From Gammaproteobacteria bacterium (GTDB lineage: Bacteria; Pseudomonadota; Gammaproteobacteria; DSM-19610), in NCBI GenBank assembly GCA_030618475.1, contig JAUXDG010000079.1, positions 1 through 10,688 on the forward strand: 10,688 bases of DNA, in the 5' to 3' direction. Below the pieces are notes generated by a model. That model did not search any database. It was not told where the DNA came from and worked only from the letters and a program-made list of their open reading frames with translations. The position numbers were made by a program, and so were the translations under genes. This document shows, piece by piece, positions 6,842-10,688 of the stretch (its first letter is position 1; each line of letters opens with the position of its first letter).

Positions 6842-7924
6842 ATGCCTCTTGTTTCACTTTCAATCGATCAGTTTCGAAATCTGGCGCCGGTTACTCTGCA
6901 GTTTTCTCCCCAACTGAATCTTTTCATCGGCGCGAATGCCACCGGCAAAACGAGTCTGCTTGAAACCCTGTATGTCCTGGCCAGAGCCCGTTCTTTTCGA
7001 ACCAGGAGCCTGGTAAAGGCTGTACAGGTCGGCGCTAGCGGTTTTCAGCTGGTCGCACACGTCAGAACGACGCAGAACAGTGATATACCGGTAGGATTGA
7101 AGTGCAGTGAAAAAGAGCTGATTGCCCGCATCAACGGCCAGCCGGTTAAGCGGCTGTCAGACCTGGCAGCACTGTTTCCTGTGCAGTGGCTTGGGGGGAA
7201 TCTGCACCGGTTAATCGAAGAAGGGCCGGTGTATAGGCGCCAATACCTCGACTGGGGTTTGTTTCACGTGAAACCTGCCTATGTGACGGTCTGGAAACGC
7301 TTCCAGAAGTTGTTGAAGCAGCGAAATGCTGCGCTGCGATCCGGCGTTACCCGAAAAGAAATTCACGCGTGGGATTATGAACTGGCGAGCAGCGCAGAAG
7401 AGCTTCATCAGTTCCGGGAACACTACATGTTGAATCTAGCTGATAGGGTTAAGAGTGTCAGTCGGGAGCTATTGGATTTATCCGAAGATATACAGGTTTC
7501 TTACCGGAAAGGTTGGGCTTCGGAAATGACTTACCTAAAGACACTGGAAGTGGGATTGGACCGGGATAGGGAGCAGAAATACACCCGATCAGGTCCACAG
7601 AGGGCGGAACTGGTTTTTCATTACCAGAACAGGCCTGCTAACGAACACCTGTCTCGAGGTCAGCAGAAACTGTTTGTTCTGGCACTGCAAGTCGCTCAGG
7701 CAAGCCTGTTACGGCAGGAAACCGAACAAACGAGCCTGTTCCTGATGGATGATCTCGGTGCAGAACTGGATGAAGAGAATCAGCAGCGCGTGATGCGTTT
7801 GCTGCAGACAATCGAAGCTCAGGCATTCGTAACAGCCATCGATGATCCAGGTAAATCGGGCTGGAACATGGAAGTGGTTAGGCGGTTTCACGTGAAACAC
7901 GGTTTTATCTCTGAGGTGCTATAA
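6842..7924 (+). CDS. recF: RecF recombination mediator ATPase
   Basis: RecF is an SMC/ABC-like ATPase that, with RecO and RecR, loads RecA at single-strand gaps and helps restart stalled forks. The product is 360 aa (E. coli 357). Walker A is GANATGKT (30-37), the ABC-type signature is LSRGQQKLF (270-278), and Walker B is LFLMDDLGAELD (299-310). The N-terminus SIDQFRNLAPVTLQF matches the family. The gene contains two parS-like palindromes that encode FHVK in the protein: at FHVKP (about residue 141), where related RecF proteins often have FHVEP, and at FHVKHG near the C-terminus. Its stop codon lies within the -10 of a gyrB promoter, and gyrB starts 28 bp later. Confidence 0.98.
   Translation: MPLVSLSIDQFRNLAPVTLQFSPQLNLFIGANATGKTSLLETLYVLARARSFRTRSLVKAVQVGASGFQLVAHVRTTQNSDIPVGLKCSEKELIARINGQPVKRLSDLAALFPVQWLGGNLHRLIEEGPVYRRQYLDWGLFHVKPAYVTVWKRFQKLLKQRNAALRSGVTRKEIHAWDYELASSAEELHQFREHYMLNLADRVKSVSRELLDLSEDIQVSYRKGWASEMTYLKTLEVGLDRDREQKYTRSGPQRAELVFHYQNRPANEHLSRGQQKLFVLALQVAQASLLRQETEQTSLFLMDDLGAELDEENQQRVMRLLQTIEAQAFVTAIDDPGKSGWNMEVVRRFHVKHGFISEVL
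7260..7275. promoter_or_regulatory. parS: parS site 1 inside recF
   Basis: TGTTTCACGTGAAACC contains a perfect 14-bp palindrome (7261-7274) and matches the widely conserved ParB-binding site TGTTTCACGTGAAACA at 15 of 16 positions. Such sites near the origin nucleate ParB and guide chromosome segregation. It lies within codons for the FHVKP stretch of RecF. parA and parB are not in the window but often lie nearby, beyond mnmE and mnmG. Confidence 0.88.
7884..7899. promoter_or_regulatory. parS: parS site 2 at recF 3' end
   Basis: GGTTTCACGTGAAACA has the same perfect 14-bp palindrome (7885-7898) and, read on the other strand, is the same 16-mer as site 1. It lies 624 bp from site 1, inside the last codons of recF. 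Its right end meets the -35 position of the putative gyrB promoter. Confidence 0.88.
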
Positions 7925-7925
7925 T
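7917..7925 (+). promoter_or_regulatory. gyrB: Extended -10 promoter for gyrB
   Basis: TGCTATAAT is a perfect extended -10 element (TGn plus TATAAT at 7920-7925) lying over the recF stop codon. The start would be near 7932, leaving a leader of about 21 nt. No good -35 is present, as expected for this class; that position is taken by the end of parS site 2. It would let gyrB be expressed apart from recF. Confidence 0.6.
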
Positions 7926-7952
7926 CCCCCAGTTCAATCCGGATAATTACTT

Positions 7953-10370
7953 ATGAGTCAAAATTCCAGTTACGATTCCTCTAATATCAAGGTCCTGAAG
8001 GGCCTCGACGCCGTTCGAAAAAGACCAGGCATGTACATCGGTGATACCGATGATGGTACAGGCCTGCACCATATGGTGTTCGAGGTCGTGGATAATTCGA
8101 TTGATGAGACGTTGGCTCATTATTGTTCCGGGATCACTGTTAAGCTGCATAGCGATAACTCGGTGACCATTATCGATGATGGTCGAGGGATTCCGGTTGA
8201 TATTCATCCGGAGGAAGGGCGTTCAGCCGCAGAAGTTATTATGACGGTGTTGCATGCTGGCGGGAAATTTGACGATAACTCCTACAAGGTTTCAGGTGGT
8301 TTGCACGGTGTCGGCATATCGGTTGTCAATGCGTTATCGGAGTACCTGAAGCTAACAGTTCGTCGTGATGGCAAGATTTATTACCAGGAATACGTCTATG
8401 GTGATCCAAAGGAGCCATTGAAGGCGATTGGCGATTCAGAAAAGACCGGCACAGAGGTTAGGTTCAAGCCAAGTGCCAGGATTTTCAGCGATATCGAGTT
8501 TCATTACGATATTCTGGCCAAGAGATTAAGAGAATTATCGTTCCTGAACTCTGGCGTACGCATAAAACTGACCGATGAGCGCAGCGACAAGCAGGATATT
8601 TTTGAATATCAGGGTGGTATCCGGGCCTTCGTCGAACATCTCAATAAAAACAAGACACCACTGCATCCGAATGTTTTCTACCTCACCGGCCAGAAGGACG
8701 GGGTGGGTGTAGAAGTTGCGATGCAATGGAATGATTCCTACCAGGAAAATATTTTCTGCTTCACCAATAACATTCCCCAGCTGGACGGTGGTAGCCACCT
8801 GGCGGGTTTCCGAGCTGCACTGACACGTACCCTGAACCAGTACATGGAAACGCAGGTCAGTAAGAAGAACAAGGTGAATACCACCGGTGACGATGCCCGG
8901 GAAGGCTTGACCGCAGTGCTTTCGGTCAAAGTACCTGATCCGAAGTTCTCATCCCAGACCAAAGACAAGCTGGTATCGTCTGAAGTAAAGGGCGTGGTGG
9001 AATCCACGATTTCCGAGAAACTTGAAAGCTATCTACTTGAAAACCCCTCAGATTCTAAGTCTATCACGGCAAAAATCATGGAGGCGGCGATGGCCCGCGA
9101 GGCGGCCCGAAAAGCGCGCGAGATGACGCGGCGTAAGGGTGCGCTGGATATCGCGGGTCTGCCCGGCAAACTGGCTGACTGCCAGGAACGTGATCCGGCG
9201 CAAAGTGAACTGTACCTGGTCGAGGGTGATTCAGCCGGTGGATCGGCAAAACAGGGCAGGGATCGAAAAACCCAGGCGATTCTTCCGCTCAAGGGCAAGA
9301 TCCTCAATGTAGAGAAAGCCCGGTTTGACAAAATGCTGTCTTCCGCTGAAGTGGGCACTTTGATCACGGCCCTGGGCTGCGGAATTGGTCGGGACGAATT
9401 CAATATCGAAAAACTGCGTTATCACCGGATCATTATCATGACCGATGCGGACGTTGATGGATCGCATATTCGTACTCTGCTGCTGACCTTCTTCTACCGC
9501 CAGATGCCGGAGTTGATCGAGAATGGCTATGTCTATATCGCTCAGCCGCCCCTGTATAAGGCTAAGAAAGGAAAGCAGGAACAATATGTAAAAGATGATG
9601 TGGCATTACAGGAGTATCTCCTGCAGGCGGCTCTCGATAAAGCCAGTTTGTACGTGAATGAAGATGCACCCGCCTTAAAGGGACCGGGTCTGGAAAATCT
9701 CTCCAAACAATACATCGCTGTGATGGCGTCGATTCGCCGTCTCGCACGTCGTTACAACCTCATGGTGCTGGAAAAGATGCTGTATCTGCCGGCTCTGGAA
9801 GAGGTCGATCTGCACGACATGGAGAAGGTGCAGAGTTGGTGTAAAGAACTTGTGGAGCGCATCAACAGCCATCAGACAGCCGGCGAACGTTACGAAATCA
9901 AAGCCGTGCAGGATGTCGACCACGAAGGCTTCACCATTCATGTCCGTAAATTGACACACGGTATCGTTTCCAGTGATCAACAGATCCCGAGTGAGTTTTT
10001 TTCCACTGCAGAGTACGGGCGCATGGTCACGCTGGGCAAACAGCTGGATGGCCTGTTAGGCAATGATGCCTATGTTCAACGCGGTGACAAACAGAAACAG
10101 GTCTCCAGCTTTAAACATGTCATGGACTGGCTTATGGAGGAAGCCAAACGTGGACGGCAAATACAGCGTTACAAGGGACTGGGTGAAATGAACCCTGATC
10201 AATTATGGGACACTACCATGAACCCGGATACCCGTCGCATGTTGCAGGTGCAGATCGAGGACGCAGTTGCTGCTGACGAGATTTTCACGACCTTAATGGG
10301 GGACCAGGTTGAACCGCGTCGCGAGTTTATTGAGACTAACGCCTTGTCCGTTTCCAATCTGGATATCTAG
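7953..10370 (+). CDS. gyrB: DNA gyrase subunit B
   Basis: GyrB is the ATPase subunit of DNA gyrase, which introduces negative supercoils with GyrA. The product is 805 aa (E. coli 804) and has the insert of about 170 residues in the C-terminal half typical of Gram-negative GyrB. The ATPase domain has N48 in EVVDNSIDE, D75 in DDGRGIP, and the GGLHGVG loop (115-121). R138 aligns with E. coli R136, a coumarin-binding residue. The TOPRIM domain has E424-G-D426 in EGDSAGG and D498/D500/D502 in DADVD, with the same numbering as E. coli. The tail has QRYKGLGEMNP and ends NALSVSNLDI. The ATG at 7953 follows a weak site, CCGGA at 7939-7943. No intrinsic terminator with a T tract follows; a large inverted repeat begins inside the last codons. 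Confidence 0.99.
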   Translation: MSQNSSYDSSNIKVLKGLDAVRKRPGMYIGDTDDGTGLHHMVFEVVDNSIDETLAHYCSGITVKLHSDNSVTIIDDGRGIPVDIHPEEGRSAAEVIMTVLHAGGKFDDNSYKVSGGLHGVGISVVNALSEYLKLTVRRDGKIYYQEYVYGDPKEPLKAIGDSEKTGTEVRFKPSARIFSDIEFHYDILAKRLRELSFLNSGVRIKLTDERSDKQDIFEYQGGIRAFVEHLNKNKTPLHPNVFYLTGQKDGVGVEVAMQWNDSYQENIFCFTNNIPQLDGGSHLAGFRAALTRTLNQYMETQVSKKNKVNTTGDDAREGLTAVLSVKVPDPKFSSQTKDKLVSSEVKGVVESTISEKLESYLLENPSDSKSITAKIMEAAMAREAARKAREMTRRKGALDIAGLPGKLADCQERDPAQSELYLVEGDSAGGSAKQGRDRKTQAILPLKGKILNVEKARFDKMLSSAEVGTLITALGCGIGRDEFNIEKLRYHRIIIMTDADVDGSHIRTLLLTFFYRQMPELIENGYVYIAQPPLYKAKKGKQEQYVKDDVALQEYLLQAALDKASLYVNEDAPALKGPGLENLSKQYIAVMASIRRLARRYNLMVLEKMLYLPALEEVDLHDMEKVQSWCKELVERINSHQTAGERYEIKAVQDVDHEGFTIHVRKLTHGIVSSDQQIPSEFFSTAEYGRMVTLGKQLDGLLGNDAYVQRGDKQKQVSSFKHVMDWLMEEAKRGRQIQRYKGLGEMNPDQLWDTTMNPDTRRMLQVQIEDAVAADEIFTTLMGDQVEPRREFIETNALSVSNLDI

Positions 10371-10452
10371 ACCGTATTTCTCTCAGCCTTAACCAACGAG
10401 GCCATCAAGGTTGCGAAGGCGTGGCGCAAGAGCTGCCACAAGCTTTCGGGAC
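10357..10452 (+). repeat. Left arm of large inverted repeat
   Basis: This 96-nt stretch is repeated as its reverse complement at 10588-10688. The first 51 nt (10357-10407) are identical to 10638-10688 and include the last gyrB codons and stop. After that come a 5-nt length difference (a GGGTT duplication in the right arm) and substitutions at 10408, 10426 and 10449. The arm also folds on itself (10413-10449). Confidence 0.85.
10413..10449 (+). repeat. REP-like hairpin, left copy
   Basis: GCGAAGGC pairs with GCTTTCGG and GTGGC pairs with GCCAC around a short loop, making a nested imperfect hairpin of 37 nt. The copy at 10591-10627 matches it at 35 of 37 positions in inverted orientation. Size, GC-rich stem and paired inverted placement downstream of a gene resemble REP/BIME elements, but I do not recognise a named family. 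Confidence 0.5.
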
Positions 10453-10499
10453 CGCCGGCCGCATGGACGCGTCCGCCCCGCGTACGGGGGTGTAATAAC

Positions 10500-10566
10500 A
10501 AGGTGAATTGCGTAGCAAGAGAGGGCCCTCCAGAGGAGCCTCTCGGAATGTCCCATTCCTCACCTT
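10500..10566 (+). other. Cloverleaf-like multibranched core
   Basis: AAGGTGA (10500-10506) pairs with TCACCTT (10560-10566) and encloses three hairpins placed end to end. They are TTGC-GTA-GCAA (10508-10518), GAGAGG with inner CTCC/GGAG and loop AGA (10519-10544), and GGAATG-TCC-CATTCC (10545-10559). Every base but one (10507) falls in the closing stem or in one of the three hairpins. It has no T-loop or CCA features of tRNA. Function is unknown. Confidence 0.6.
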
Positions 10567-10587
10567 CTGCCCTGTGGGGTACAGCGA

Positions 10588-10688
10588 GTCGCGAAAGCTT
10601 GTGGCAGCTCTTGTGCCACGCCTTCGCAACCCAACCCTGATGGCCTCGTTGGTTAAGGCTGAGAGAAATACGGTCTAGATATCCAGAT
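10588..10688 (-). repeat. Right arm of large inverted repeat, reaching window edge
   Basis: This is the inverted copy of 10357-10452. It contains the second REP-like hairpin (10591-10627, with the better-paired form GTGGCA/TGCCAC) and ends with a reverse-complement copy of the final gyrB codons. The identity stops only because the window stops, so the duplication may continue outside. Confidence 0.85.

Larger units (their letters stand above)
10371..10688. other. 318-bp gene-free region after gyrB
   Basis: I see no credible gene here. The region consists of the inverted-repeat arms, a GC-rich connector (10453-10499) with the palindrome GGACGCGTCC at 10465-10474, and the multibranched core. 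A 74-codon minus-strand open frame (10405-10629) is most likely a by-product of the repeats. Confidence 0.7.

Noticed and set aside
10500..10566. Cloverleaf as a tRNA gene
   Set aside because: There is no T-loop motif (TTCRANNC), no anticodon-arm geometry and no CCA-type end; stem lengths do not fit a tRNA.
10405..10629. 74-codon minus-strand open frame after gyrB
   Set aside because: It lies almost wholly within the inverted repeat and hairpin core, has no recognisable protein features, and its composition follows the repeat.
10384..10661. attC-like integron site
   Set aside because: GCCTTAAC and GTTAAGGC resemble the core ends, but each has an extra base against RYYYAAC/GTTRRRY, and no cassette or integrase is present.

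Overview
The window is a bacterial chromosome replication-origin locus with the classic conserved gene order. The minus strand carries rpmH-rnpA-yidD-yidC-mnmE and the plus strand carries dnaA-dnaN-recF-gyrB; the two groups diverge from the gap at 3763-4037. The proteins resemble gammaproteobacterial versions: a 44-aa L34, YidC with a long periplasmic domain, and an 805-aa GyrB with the Gram-negative insert. oriC-type sequence lies between dnaA and dnaN rather than next to mnmG, and GATC sites are sparse, so this is probably not an enterobacterium. Genus or order cannot be named from the sequence alone.

Minus-strand group (1-3762): rpmH has a good sigma70-like promoter and a leader hairpin. 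rnpA follows but has no ATG/GTG/TTG start between the end of rpmH and its conserved core. yidD overlaps the end of rnpA and the start of yidC. mnmE follows 39 bp after yidC and runs off the left edge, lacking by comparison only about six C-terminal residues (the CIGK tail). This group makes ribosomal protein L34, the RNase P protein, two membrane-protein insertion factors and a tRNA-modification GTPase.

Origin (about 3950-5584): one perfect DnaA box lies upstream of dnaA. A second cluster lies between dnaA and dnaN: two perfect boxes, two one-mismatch boxes, a 15-nt palindrome and a stretch of about 71% AT. dnaA (initiator), dnaN (sliding clamp), recF (recombination mediator) and gyrB (gyrase B) follow.

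The least expected signals are two near-perfect parS (ParB-binding) palindromes inside recF. The second touches the -35 position of an extended -10 promoter for gyrB. The last 318 bp, after gyrB, carry no credible gene. They form a nested inverted repeat with arms of about 96 and 101 bp around a multibranched, cloverleaf-like core. The outer 51 bp of the right arm is an exact reverse complement of the gyrB 3' end and its flank, and stops exactly at the window edge, which suggests either a real inverted duplication or an assembly fold-back.

I found no new multi-gene system. The window is a core replication locus, with the parS pair, the rnpA start and the terminal palindrome deserving a second look.
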